Under the pieces are notes generated by a model. That model did no database searches and was not told where the DNA came from. It saw only the letters and a list, made by a program, of their open reading frames with translations. The position numbers were made by a program, and so were the translations under genes. DNA of 64,000 nucleotides from Bradyrhizobium erythrophlei (GTDB lineage: Bacteria; Pseudomonadota; Alphaproteobacteria; Rhizobiales; Xanthobacteraceae), in NCBI RefSeq assembly GCF_900142985.1, contig NZ_LT670849.1, positions 186,001 to 250,000 of the forward strand, read 5' to 3'. Position 1 is the first letter of the stretch. Each line of letters opens with the position of its first letter. Positions 57,632 to 64,000 of the stretch are shown piece by piece.

Positions 57632-57859
57632 CTAGGTCAATAAAGTACGCGTCTTCGCACTGGCGTCATAGATTTCTATCTGAAGCATCGGGTAAGCCGC
57701 CTTCAGTTTTCGACCCGACGACTCTGCCGCGTCGACCGTGTCGAATTCCGACTTGAAATGACCATCGACAATCGTCACGAACCCTTCGACAGGGGGCCGG
57801 TCAGCTCGCAGCGTTTTCTTCGGCTGCGGCTCTTCAATCGAGAGAACAGGTTTTTTCAT
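57632..57859 (-). CDS. Small hypothetical protein
   Basis: This 75-residue protein starts MKKPVLSIEEPQPKKTLRAD. The N-terminal third is basic and proline-rich; the rest (FVTIVDGHFKSEFDTVDAAE, AAYPMLQIEIYDASAKTRTL) looks like a small alpha-beta fold. It is the last of a run of small genes on the minus strand (59028 to 57632). AGGATCTAGATA precedes the ATG as a moderate ribosome site. No function is known to me. Confidence 0.6.
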   Translation of the reverse strand: MKKPVLSIEEPQPKKTLRADRPPVEGFVTIVDGHFKSEFDTVDAAESSGRKLKAAYPMLQIEIYDASAKTRTLLT

Positions 57860-57896
57860 TATCTAGATCCTTTTACATCGTCGCGATCAATCGTCG

Positions 57897-58181
57897 CTAC
57901 CTGGCTTTTCTGAAATCCAGGCTACGCAAAATGATACCTGGCGGCGTACCCTCGAATTCCCTCGCGACGAATTTTTCAGCGGCACGTTGCTCGATCCGAT
58001 CGCGCAATCGCATGAACTGCAATTCACGCTGCTCTGGCGGGACACGCTCCGCCTTTTCCAGGTCGTCCATGGCGGATGTGCTGACGGCGCAGGGTATCAT
58101 CCTTTCGCCGTCAACCATCGAAAATAGCACCACCATCCGGTCAAATTCATAACCGTTGAAGCTGCCGCGTGTCAGTGCCAT
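57897..58181 (-). CDS. DUF1488-type protein
   Basis: This 94-residue protein reads MALTRGSFNGYEFDRMVVLF, then MVDGERMIPCAVSTSAMDDL and ERVPPEQRELQFMRLRDRIE. The motif order (D...V.F.M.DG...I.C.VS..AL.DL) is that of DUF1488, short alphaproteobacterial and gammaproteobacterial proteins of unknown function. GGGAGG precedes the ATG. It belongs to the small-gene run. Confidence 0.75.
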   Translation of the reverse strand: MALTRGSFNGYEFDRMVVLFSMVDGERMIPCAVSTSAMDDLEKAERVPPEQRELQFMRLRDRIEQRAAEKFVAREFEGTPPGIILRSLDFRKAR

Positions 58182-58197
58182 TTGACGCCTCCCTTAT

Positions 58198-58392
58198 TCA
58201 TGCGGCGGGTACGCGCTTTCCGCGCTTTGGCGGCGGCGGATCCATCTCTTCGATCCTGCGCAGGCAATCGGCCTCGGAATCGTGCGGCCCGGAAACGAAC
58301 GTTCCACTCACTTTGATGCTGTACCAACCTGATACGACACCGAGCCGAAGCGACTCTTCTGTCTTGACGTGACGCGGCGAGAGATTCTGCAT
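58198..58392 (-). CDS. Small hypothetical protein
   Basis: This 64-residue protein reads MQNLSPRHVKTEESLRLGVV, GWYSIKVSGTFVSGPHDSEA and ends with a basic PPPPKRGKRVPAA tail. It ends 16 bp before the DUF1488 gene starts. The ribosome site is weak, so confidence is limited; base composition and position in a run of short same-strand genes support it. Confidence 0.5.
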   Translation of the reverse strand: MQNLSPRHVKTEESLRLGVVSGWYSIKVSGTFVSGPHDSEADCLRRIEEMDPPPPKRGKRVPAA

Positions 58393-58472
58393 GGACTATA
58401 TGGCTTTCAGGTTGGCGTTCGATCTTCAATCGAGCGCTTGGAAGTCTCCGACCATTCGAAGACGCGATTAAT

Positions 58473-58784
58473 TCAGTTCCTGTCCGTGAGCCGGGCAAAA
58501 TCCGCAAAGACGGCCGCGACCAGATCGCGATGATGGGTGTCGCCCGGAGGCAGATCCGCGGCATACAGATTCAGGACATATTTCGCCTTGGCGGCGGCCT
58601 CCGGCCAGGACGTCGCTTGAACCGCAAGGAGTTGACTTTCGAGCACCTCTTGCCGCTCGCGCAATTGCCTCGCGTTGCTTTCGACCTCAGCCAGAGCACG
58701 CCTGATGTCAGTGGCTTTTTGCGCGGCCATGCCCCGATGCTTGTCGAGGTCGAGCGGTTCGTCACTCACGAGACGCGCTCGCAT
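58473..58784 (-). CDS. Small helical hypothetical protein
   Basis: This 103-residue protein has a long predicted helix/coiled coil (KATDIRRALAEVESNARQLR, ERQEVLESQLLAVQATSWPE) and then AAKAKYVLNLYAADLPPGDT. It overlaps the preceding gene by 23 bp, implying coupled translation. Such a helix-plus-tail layout is seen in small Bradyrhizobium proteins of unknown role. Confidence 0.6.
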   Translation of the reverse strand: MRARLVSDEPLDLDKHRGMAAQKATDIRRALAEVESNARQLRERQEVLESQLLAVQATSWPEAAAKAKYVLNLYAADLPPGDTHHRDLVAAVFADFARLTDRN

Positions 58785-59028
58785 CGACGTGCTGGGCGTC
58801 AGCCAAATCCACCGACCCGATGGAGAGCATTTCCATAGCCGAGTTCTGCCCCGCCGCAGGCACCATGATCATGGTGGCGACCCGACGAAATGCCGGGAAC
58901 GACAATCCCTCGATCATCTCCTCATCCGTGACGACCTCATAGGCGCCCGGAGGCAACAGGCGGTCGATTCCCCTGATCCGGAACGGATGCTGGAATGTAA
59001 CGGTTTCACGCCGCGATCGCATGGTCAT
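58762..59028 (-). CDS. Small hypothetical protein, first of a five-gene run
   Basis: This 88-residue protein reads MTMRSRRETVTFQHPFRIRG, DRLLPPGAYEVVTDEEMIEG and LSFPAFRRVATMIMVPAAGQ, suggesting a small beta-rich fold. It is the first gene of the minus-strand run of small genes and overlaps the next. An in-frame MRSRRETV start 6 bp downstream is possible. No family name can be given with confidence. Confidence 0.6.
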   Translation of the reverse strand: MTMRSRRETVTFQHPFRIRGIDRLLPPGAYEVVTDEEMIEGLSFPAFRRVATMIMVPAAGQNSAMEMLSIGSVDLADAQHVDASASRE

Positions 59029-59370
59029 GGCACGACGCGCCTCGTCAGCGGCTTTCGCGCGACTCTGTGCATGGTTTCACCGTGCGCTCTTTTAATTCGA
59101 ATAGCTATCGCTTTCTCGGAAAAAGATAGCCCCGTCAGCCAGATCGCCTCGCTTGTCTTGTAATCCGCCGCCCTCGTAGCCATGTCACGAGAATGCCGGA
59201 ACATTTTCCGGTGAATCCGCCAGCGAATTGCTCAAAGTGGCCCGATCCCAGGTCTGCGGCGGCGCTTTCAAACGTTCTTCAATGACCGTTTTCGAAGTTC
59301 CACTCACCGCTTGAGGTTGAAAGCCGCGTGCCATTGCTGCTGTGCAACCGCTTTGAACCAGGTGCCTCGC

Positions 59371-60177
59371 ATGAAAATCCGTGTCGGCTTCGAGATGATT
59401 TATGACTTTCCTCAGCCGACGCCCCTGATTGCGGTGGTGGGCACGCATTTTTCCAGGGCCTCCGACATCCTCGAGCCCGATTACCTGACCATTAACCCTT
59501 CCGTACCGATCACGCCCTATCGAGACGGCTTCGGCAACTGGTGCAGCCGCCTCGTCGCGCCGGCCGGCCGGGTACGTCTTGCCGCCAATGGTCTCGTTCA
59601 AGACAGCGGGCTGCCTGATGTGAGCGTGCCTGGCGCCACCCAACACGCCGTGGAGGATCTTCCGGCAGATGCGATCGTTTATCTGTTGGGCAGCCGCTAC
59701 TGCGAAACCGACCGGCTTTCCAACATTGCCTGGAACCTGTTCGAGAAGACGACACCCGGCTGGGCGCGGGTTCAGGCGATTTGCGATTTCGTTCATGACC
59801 ACATCACGTTCGGATACGAACATGCACGCGCAACCAAGACAGCGTGGGAAGCCTTCGACGAGGGCAAGGGCGTTTGTCGCGATTACGCACACCTGGCAAT
59901 CACGTTCTGCCGTTGCATGAACATCCCGGCACGGTATTGCACGGGTTATCTCGGCGACATCGGCATGCCGCCTCCCTACGCTGCCGGCGATTTTGCGGGA
60001 TGGTTCGAGGCCTATATCGGCGGTCGCTGGTACACGTTCGACCCCCGCAACAACATTCCGCGCATTGGCCGCATTCTGATCGCCCAAGGCCGCGACGCCG
60101 CCGACGTTCCGATTACCCAGACGTTCGGAGCGAACACCCTGGTCAGTTTCACCGTCTGGACCGACGAGGTCGTCTAG
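59371..60177 (+). CDS. Transglutaminase-like (cysteine protease fold) protein
   Basis: This 268-residue protein has an N-terminal beta region and a transglutaminase core: RVQAICDFVHDHITFGYEHA, the nucleophile Cys in EGKGVCRDYAHLAITFCRCM, NIPARYCTGYLGDIGMPPPY, and the Asp in GGRWYTFDPRNNIPRIGRIL. The usual HAW histidine position reads AGW (DFAGWFEAYIGG), so either the subfamily places its His elsewhere or the enzyme is atypical. The start MKIRVGFEM is used. Its TAG stop is part of the CTAG foot of repeat B1. Confidence 0.8.
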   Translation: MKIRVGFEMIYDFPQPTPLIAVVGTHFSRASDILEPDYLTINPSVPITPYRDGFGNWCSRLVAPAGRVRLAANGLVQDSGLPDVSVPGATQHAVEDLPADAIVYLLGSRYCETDRLSNIAWNLFEKTTPGWARVQAICDFVHDHITFGYEHARATKTAWEAFDEGKGVCRDYAHLAITFCRCMNIPARYCTGYLGDIGMPPPYAAGDFAGWFEAYIGGRWYTFDPRNNIPRIGRILIAQGRDAADVPITQTFGANTLVSFTVWTDEVV

Positions 60178-60248
60178 TGCTCCGATTCCGAAGTTCGTAT
60201 CATATTGCGGCTCCACGTTTACGAACTTCGGAATCAAAGGAGCACTAG
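60174..60248. repeat. Hairpin repeat B1 (BIME-like pair with B2)
   Basis: A 75-bp imperfect palindrome with CTAGTGC/GCACTAG feet, stem TCCGATTCCGAAGTTCG, and a 3-nt AAA bulge in the right arm. It is a close copy of A1 29 kb away. Its first four bases, CTAG, contain the stop codon of the transglutaminase-like gene. Confidence 0.87.
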
Positions 60249-60261
60249 CTAATTATATGAT

Positions 60262-60339
60262 CTAGTGCGGTTTAGAATTTGAAGTTCCTATGACGAGATT
60301 GCCGCGAAACTGATAGGAACTTCAAATTCACCGCACTAG
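60262..60339. repeat. Hairpin repeat B2 (BIME-like pair with B1)
   Basis: A 78-bp imperfect palindrome with CTAGTGCGG/CCGCACTAG feet, stem GAATTTGAAGTTCCTAT, and a 3-nt bulge in the left arm. It is a close copy of A2. Confidence 0.87.
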
Positions 60340-60485
60340 TGTGCGGTTCCGGTGCCCTCCAGCCTTGCTGCGTAACGCGATTGGCCTCGCTATTGGACGA
60401 ACGAACTGTTACGCTTTCGCCATCACCGCGCGCCCCGGGCTGTTATCGGTGACTGAGAGCGTTTGCGCTCCCGCCTTAATCAAGA

Positions 60486-60617
60486 ATGGCGGTCAATATG
60501 CCCGACACTCACAGCTTCAATTCTGGCTTCGATATTCGAGATTGGCTTGTGCCTCCGGTGCTCGTGCCGCTGTTTTTCGCACTCCTGATCGCCGCCATGG
60601 TCGTTCTTCGCTGGTAG
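60486..60617 (+). CDS. 43-residue single-pass membrane protein
   Basis: The product reads MAVNMPDTHSFNSGFDIRDW, LVPPVLVPLFFALLIAAMVV and LRW: a polar 20-residue N-terminus and one transmembrane helix with a short basic end. An internal ATG at 60498 is an alternative start. No strong ribosome site is seen before either, so it is a probable rather than certain gene. Its function is unknown. Confidence 0.5.
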   Translation: MAVNMPDTHSFNSGFDIRDWLVPPVLVPLFFALLIAAMVVLRW

Positions 60618-60662
60618 CCTGCCGTCGACTGCGGTCGCACGGTGAGGGCAGATGGAGTCTTG

Positions 60663-60863
60663 ATGACGGAACGGCTGGAAATGCTGAAGAAAGCCCGCGA
60701 ACGCATGATCGAGGACAGGGACGCGCATGTGAAGGTGCTCGCCGCTCCTTTCGATCGCGACAAGTCGGAGCGAGCCCGTCACAAACTCATCGAGACCCAG
60801 ATGGTGATTGAAGCCCTCGAGCGCGCCATGAACTCGGAGGAGCGCACCTCGGCGGCATCTTGA
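60663..60863 (+). CDS. Small helical hypothetical protein
   Basis: This 66-residue protein is almost entirely charged helix: MTERLEMLKKARERMIEDRD, AHVKVLAAPFDRDKSERARH and KLIETQMVIEALERAMNSEE. It likely forms a helical hairpin or dimer. GAGGGCAGATGGAGTCTTG precedes the ATG, with GGAG 6 bases upstream. It is followed by another small gene 56 bp later. Confidence 0.62.
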   Translation: MTERLEMLKKARERMIEDRDAHVKVLAAPFDRDKSERARHKLIETQMVIEALERAMNSEERTSAAS

Positions 60864-60919
60864 GCCGATCGAACGGTCGGTATTGGCGTCCAGTCACTGT
60901 CGAATAACAGGAGAGCGAA

Positions 60920-61054
60920 ATGGCCAAAGGCGAGCAAAGAGGCAATCGGGAAGTCAAGAAGCCCAAAAAGACCAAGATCAAGACAATTGCCGCGGCGCCA
61001 AGCCAAAAGAGCGTGTCGTGGCAGCCGGACTTCGCTTCCGGGAAGAAGAAATAA
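60920..61054 (+). CDS. 44-residue highly basic protein
   Basis: The product reads MAKGEQRGNREVKKPKKTKI, KTIAAAPSQKSVSWQPDFAS and GKKK. It is lysine-rich (about one quarter Lys) and may bind nucleic acid or be intrinsically disordered. AGGAGAG lies 6 bases before the ATG. Similar MAKGQ.R.NRE.KKPK proteins are widespread in Rhizobiales without an assigned function, from memory. Confidence 0.68.
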   Translation: MAKGEQRGNREVKKPKKTKIKTIAAAPSQKSVSWQPDFASGKKK

Positions 61055-61189
61055 CGACGCGGGATAACGCTTGTATCTGACGTACGACTGAACGCATTCA
61101 GCGCGTTCCGTCCGGCGAAATGCAGCGCCGTCGGCGTGAGCTATCCTGGCGCAAACCCGGCGGGCATTCCCCCGCAAAGGAAAATCGAA

Positions 61190-61438
61190 ATGAAAAAGGT
61201 TGTCGCCGTGTTGGCGCTATGCGTGTGCACGTCAAGCGCTCTTGCTGCCGGGCCGGACTGTCGGATGATCCGAGGCGCCGGCGAGCGGTTGGCTTGCTAC
61301 GATGCAGTATCCGCTGCCAAAAAGGACAAGCCAACGCCGGTTGAAGCGGACGCATCGCGCGCTGCCTACAAGGACCCCCTCATCGAGGCAGACGCTCAAA
61401 CCGCCGCCAAGCTCAAAGGCATCTGCCGCGGTTGCTGA
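61190..61438 (+). CDS. Small secreted protein
   Basis: This 82-residue protein has a signal peptide (MKKVVAVLALCVCTSSALAA) and a short mature part with PDCRMIRGAGERLACYDAVS and a C-terminal CRGC. The RLACYDA motif is typical of small periplasmic proteins in which two cysteines form a disulfide. GGAAAATCGAA precedes the ATG. An in-frame start at 61136 would destroy the signal peptide. Function unknown. Confidence 0.65.
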   Translation: MKKVVAVLALCVCTSSALAAGPDCRMIRGAGERLACYDAVSAAKKDKPTPVEADASRAAYKDPLIEADAQTAAKLKGICRGC

Positions 61439-61775
61439 TGGGCGATAGCTGATTTGGGCGATAAAAGGCCAAATCTATCTACGTCCTGCCCGCATGCTTC
61501 CGCCTCAAGCATAAGGCGGGACAACCGTACCTTCTCCCGTTCAAACTCCAAAAACGGACATTCACCGAGCGGATGCCGGGCGCCCGCCGGCCGGCCTTGC
61601 ATGCCAGAGGCGAAGCTCGCTGCGGCAACGCGGTTTCCCCGCGGGCTCTGGACAAGCCGTCCCCATCCGGTTCAAATTCGCTCCACCAGTCAAAAATTTT
61701 GGCGATAGACCTCAAATGACTGCGTAGGCCCCGCGGCAACGACGGGAGCCGGAAAAAATATCAGGGGAGTAGCAA
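61439..61775. other. 337-bp stretch upstream of the liv-type operon without a supportable gene
   Basis: Frames on both strands are short and composed of low-similarity Arg/Ser-rich text typical of non-coding GC-rich DNA. The last 60 bases probably hold the promoter of the following transporter operon, but no clear -35/-10 pair could be chosen. Confidence 0.5.
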
Positions 61776-62969
61776 ATGGCCGTTTCACGTCGCCAGGTAT
61801 TACTGGCAAGTGCGGGTGCGCTCGGCGCCTCCACGTTTCCGCTTCGCAGTGCGGTCGCCGCGTCAGAACCGATCAAGATCGGATTCCTTGCGGCGATGAC
61901 CGGGCCGAGTTCAGCGCCGACGATCGGCTTCAACCGCGGTGTGATTTTCGCGGTCGACGCCCTCAATGCCGCCGGCGGCGTCAATGGCCGCAAGCTCGAA
62001 GTCATTACCCGCGACACCCAGGGCGATCCGACCAAGGCCGTCAACGCAACCCAGGAATTGATCAGCCAGGCCAAGGTCCATGCGATCTGGGGACCGTTCA
62101 ATTCCGGCGAGGCGCTCGCGACCACGCCGATCATGGCACGCGCGAAGATGCCGAACATCCACCCTTGCGTGGTGGAAACGTTGATCGACCCCACCAAATT
62201 CCCGAACGCGTTCCGCCTCGCGCCCTCCAACAGCCAGTGGGACGATGCGGTCCGCAACTACTGCCTCAATATCCTTAAAGTCAAAAAGATCGCGGTGATC
62301 GGCGACACCACCGGCTATGGCGTGACCGCGGTCGGCGCATCGGTCGCAGCATTCAAGAAGGACGGCGCGGAAGTCGTCTATCAGGCCAACATCGACTCGA
62401 CCCAGCCCGACATGACGCCAGATATCCTCCGCGCCAGAAACGCCGGCACCGAGGTCATCGTGGTCTGGAGCGTCTCGACCGGCATGGAAGCGCGGATGTT
62501 CAACACCCGCGCCGTGATGGGCTGGGACGTCCCCTTTGTCGGCCACCCTTCTATGTCGTCGGGCGAACTCGCGGGCCTCGTCGAAAAACCGGAGAACTGG
62601 AAGAAGGTCTACGCGATCGGCTACAAGAGCTGCAGCTACGACGCCTCCGGCAAACTGCCCGCCAAGAGTCAGGATCTGGTCGACCGGCTGCTCAAGGCCA
62701 ATGTCTCGGTCAAGGACACGCTGTTGTGGTGGATCGCCGGCGGCGTCGATGCGATCGAGCTGATCGCCAAGGCCGTCGAACAGAGCGGCTCGACCGAGGG
62801 CGAAGGCATCATCAAATACTGGAATTCGCTGTCGAAATATCCGGGTTATTTCGGCAACTATACATTCACGCCGACCCAGCATAACGGCTATCTGACCGAA
62901 GAGGTCGTGATGTCCGAGGCTTCCACGGCCAGGAACGGCACCTTTGCGCTAGCGCCCGGATACACATAA
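61776..62969 (+). CDS. Branched-chain amino acid/amide-type ABC substrate-binding protein
   Basis: This 397-residue receptor has a twin-arginine-like leader (SRRQVLLASAGALGASTFPL) and the Peripla_BP_6 fold: IKIGFLAAMTGPSSAPTIGF, NAAGGVNGRKLEVITRDTQG, VHAIWGPFNSGEALATTPIM, VKKIAVIGDTTGYGVTAVGA. It starts an operon with livH- and livM-type genes. Such systems import branched-chain amino acids, amides, aromatic acids or urea; the ligand cannot be told. Confidence 0.9.
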   Translation: MAVSRRQVLLASAGALGASTFPLRSAVAASEPIKIGFLAAMTGPSSAPTIGFNRGVIFAVDALNAAGGVNGRKLEVITRDTQGDPTKAVNATQELISQAKVHAIWGPFNSGEALATTPIMARAKMPNIHPCVVETLIDPTKFPNAFRLAPSNSQWDDAVRNYCLNILKVKKIAVIGDTTGYGVTAVGASVAAFKKDGAEVVYQANIDSTQPDMTPDILRARNAGTEVIVVWSVSTGMEARMFNTRAVMGWDVPFVGHPSMSSGELAGLVEKPENWKKVYAIGYKSCSYDASGKLPAKSQDLVDRLLKANVSVKDTLLWWIAGGVDAIELIAKAVEQSGSTEGEGIIKYWNSLSKYPGYFGNYTFTPTQHNGYLTEEVVMSEASTARNGTFALAPGYT

Positions 62970-62992
62970 AGGCGGCGGGGAGCAGAGCCACG

Positions 62993-63850
62993 ATGCTCGC
63001 CTCGATCATCGCATCCGGTCTGGCGGCAGGCGCGATCTACGCGCTGGTCGGCGTTACCTACAACACGATGTTCTCGACCTCGCGCGTGATGAGCTTCACC
63101 GCCGGACAGCTCGCCATGCTCGGCGGGGTGTTCGGCTCGATGTTCACGCTGAAAATGGGAATGCCGCTGCTCATAGGCTTTATCCTGACGCTGGTCGCCT
63201 GCGCGATCATCGGCGTCATCACCGAATTCGTCGCCGTGCGGCCGGTGCTCAAGAGCCTCGATCAGCATCTTTACGTTCTTTCGACGCTGGCGCTTGCGTT
63301 GATGATCCAGCAGGTCGCGGCCATCAAATGGGGCACCGAGCCGCAGCCGTTTCCGCGGCTGATCGGCTGGGGCAGCGGCGTATGGGACGAAAAATTCTGG
63401 CTGCCGGTTGCGGCCTGCGCGATCACGATTGCCGGCCTCGAATATCTCTATCGCCGCACGCTGGTCGGCCGCGCTTTTCTTGCGATCGCGGAGGACAATT
63501 TTGCGGCGCGCGCGCTTGGGCTGCCCGAACGCAATCTGCGCGTCGCAAGCTATGCGCTGGCGGGCATCATCGGCGGCGTCGCCGGCTTTTCCGGCGGCGA
63601 GTTACTGCTGGCGTTCTTCGCCAACGGCGCGCTGTTGAATTTCTACGGCTTCGTCCCGGTTGCGCTCGGCGGCCTCGGCAACAACCGTGGCGCCGTCATC
63701 GGCGGGCTCGTGCTCGGCCTGTTTCAGCAGGCGGCGAATTTCCTGGTCGGCGGCATCTTCTCTTCCGTGGCGGTGTTTGCGCTGTTCATCGTGGTTCTGC
63801 TGGCGAGGCCGCAAGGTCTGTTCGGCTTCTCGACGGCGCGGAGGGTGTGA
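62993..63850 (+). CDS. LivH-type ABC transporter permease
   Basis: This 285-residue inner-membrane permease has LASIIASGLAAGAIYALVGV at its start, about eight transmembrane segments, and the cytoplasmic EAA-like region TLVGRAFLAIAEDNFAARAL with GLPERNLRVASYALAGIIGG. It begins 23 bp after the binding-protein stop and its stop overlaps the livM-type start by one base (TGATG). Confidence 0.9.
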   Translation: MLASIIASGLAAGAIYALVGVTYNTMFSTSRVMSFTAGQLAMLGGVFGSMFTLKMGMPLLIGFILTLVACAIIGVITEFVAVRPVLKSLDQHLYVLSTLALALMIQQVAAIKWGTEPQPFPRLIGWGSGVWDEKFWLPVAACAITIAGLEYLYRRTLVGRAFLAIAEDNFAARALGLPERNLRVASYALAGIIGGVAGFSGGELLLAFFANGALLNFYGFVPVALGGLGNNRGAVIGGLVLGLFQQAANFLVGGIFSSVAVFALFIVVLLARPQGLFGFSTARRV

Positions 63851-64000
63851 TGACCGCCGTCACCGCAACGCCCGCCCGCAGCGAGAACCGCGCCTGGCGC
63901 GGAATTGGCGTACAGATCGCCCCGTTCCTCGCGATTCTCGCGGCCGCCATGATCCTGCCCTTTGTCAGCAACGACTATTGGGCGCTGATCGGCACCCGCG
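63850..64000 (+). CDS. LivM-type ABC transporter permease (3' end outside window)
   Basis: The first 50 codons read MTAVTATPARSENRAWRGIG, VQIAPFLAILAAAMILPFVS and NDYWALIGTR, a LivM-like N-terminus with the first membrane span. It is translationally coupled to the livH-type gene. The remainder, and presumably the two ATPase genes, lie beyond the window. Confidence 0.75.
   Translation, partial: MTAVTATPARSENRAWRGIGVQIAPFLAILAAAMILPFVSNDYWALIGTR

Overview
The window looks like chromosome of a Bradyrhizobium-type alphaproteobacterium (Nitrobacteraceae). It is GC-rich and densely coded, with a bioBFDA operon paired with a BioR-type GntR regulator and BioR boxes, a nicotinate catabolic operon, an oxalate catabolic cluster, a Bug-type solute receptor, and many short secreted or basic proteins. 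The taxonomic call is an inference from gene content and protein style, not from a search. No rRNA, tRNA or CRISPR array was seen.

Layout. 1-8.4 kb: a 3'-truncated two-domain gene (PhnN-type ribose 1,5-bisphosphokinase fused to an AMP/thymidine-phosphorylase-like enzyme), nadC, and a compact nicC-nicD-nicE-nicF-nicX operon with a divergent MarR regulator (NicR-like). 8.4-13.5 kb: regulators (two paralogous LuxR-type proteins, one AraC-type), a small ABM-like protein and an autotransporter remnant. 13.8-19.3 kb: a sulfonate/organosulfur uptake and desulfurisation operon whose flavin reductase has decayed. 19.5-24.8 kb: TetR plus a two-gene RND efflux system. 24.8-28 kb: a chemoreceptor and an MFS transporter. 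28-32.9 kb: biotin synthesis and BioR. 33.3-36.8 kb: a 2-hydroxyacid dehydrogenase, a Bug receptor and a split thiamine-diphosphate decarboxylase. 36.8-43.3 kb: a DUF1236 protein, a rhomboid protease, glyoxylate carboligase, adenine deaminase and an IclR regulator. 43.4-54.9 kb: the oxalate region, with an NDP-forming acyl-CoA synthetase, GntR regulator, oxalyl-CoA decarboxylase, formyl-CoA transferase, an IS1182-type insertion, a 45-residue protein gene, an oxalate:formate antiporter, a CBS protein and a PanE2-like reductase. 55-61.4 kb: a quinone oxidoreductase, a periplasmic binding protein, a transglutaminase-like protein and many small genes. 61.8-64 kb: the start of a branched-chain amino-acid-type ABC transporter.

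How the genes work together. The nic operon takes 6-hydroxynicotinate to fumarate. The PhnN-phosphorylase fusion would convert a nucleoside monophosphate to free base plus PRPP, and its neighbour NadC consumes PRPP. An operator-like 12-mer occurs in front of both units, so they may form one pyridine/NAD salvage-and-catabolism regulon. In the oxalate region a 17-bp inverted repeat, TGGCAT-N5-ATRCCA, occurs six times ahead of the transcription units, pointing to one GntR-controlled regulon. PanE2 would feed glyoxylate from oxalyl-CoA to the nearby Gcl.

The clearest structures beyond ordinary genes are the fusion enzyme, the six-site oxalate regulon including an unannotated-looking 45-aa gene with its own operator and terminator, and three loci of paired, oppositely oriented ~75-bp hairpins with CTAG feet and a 3-nt bulge (BIME-like). 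One of these hairpins appears to supply the ribosome binding site of bioF.
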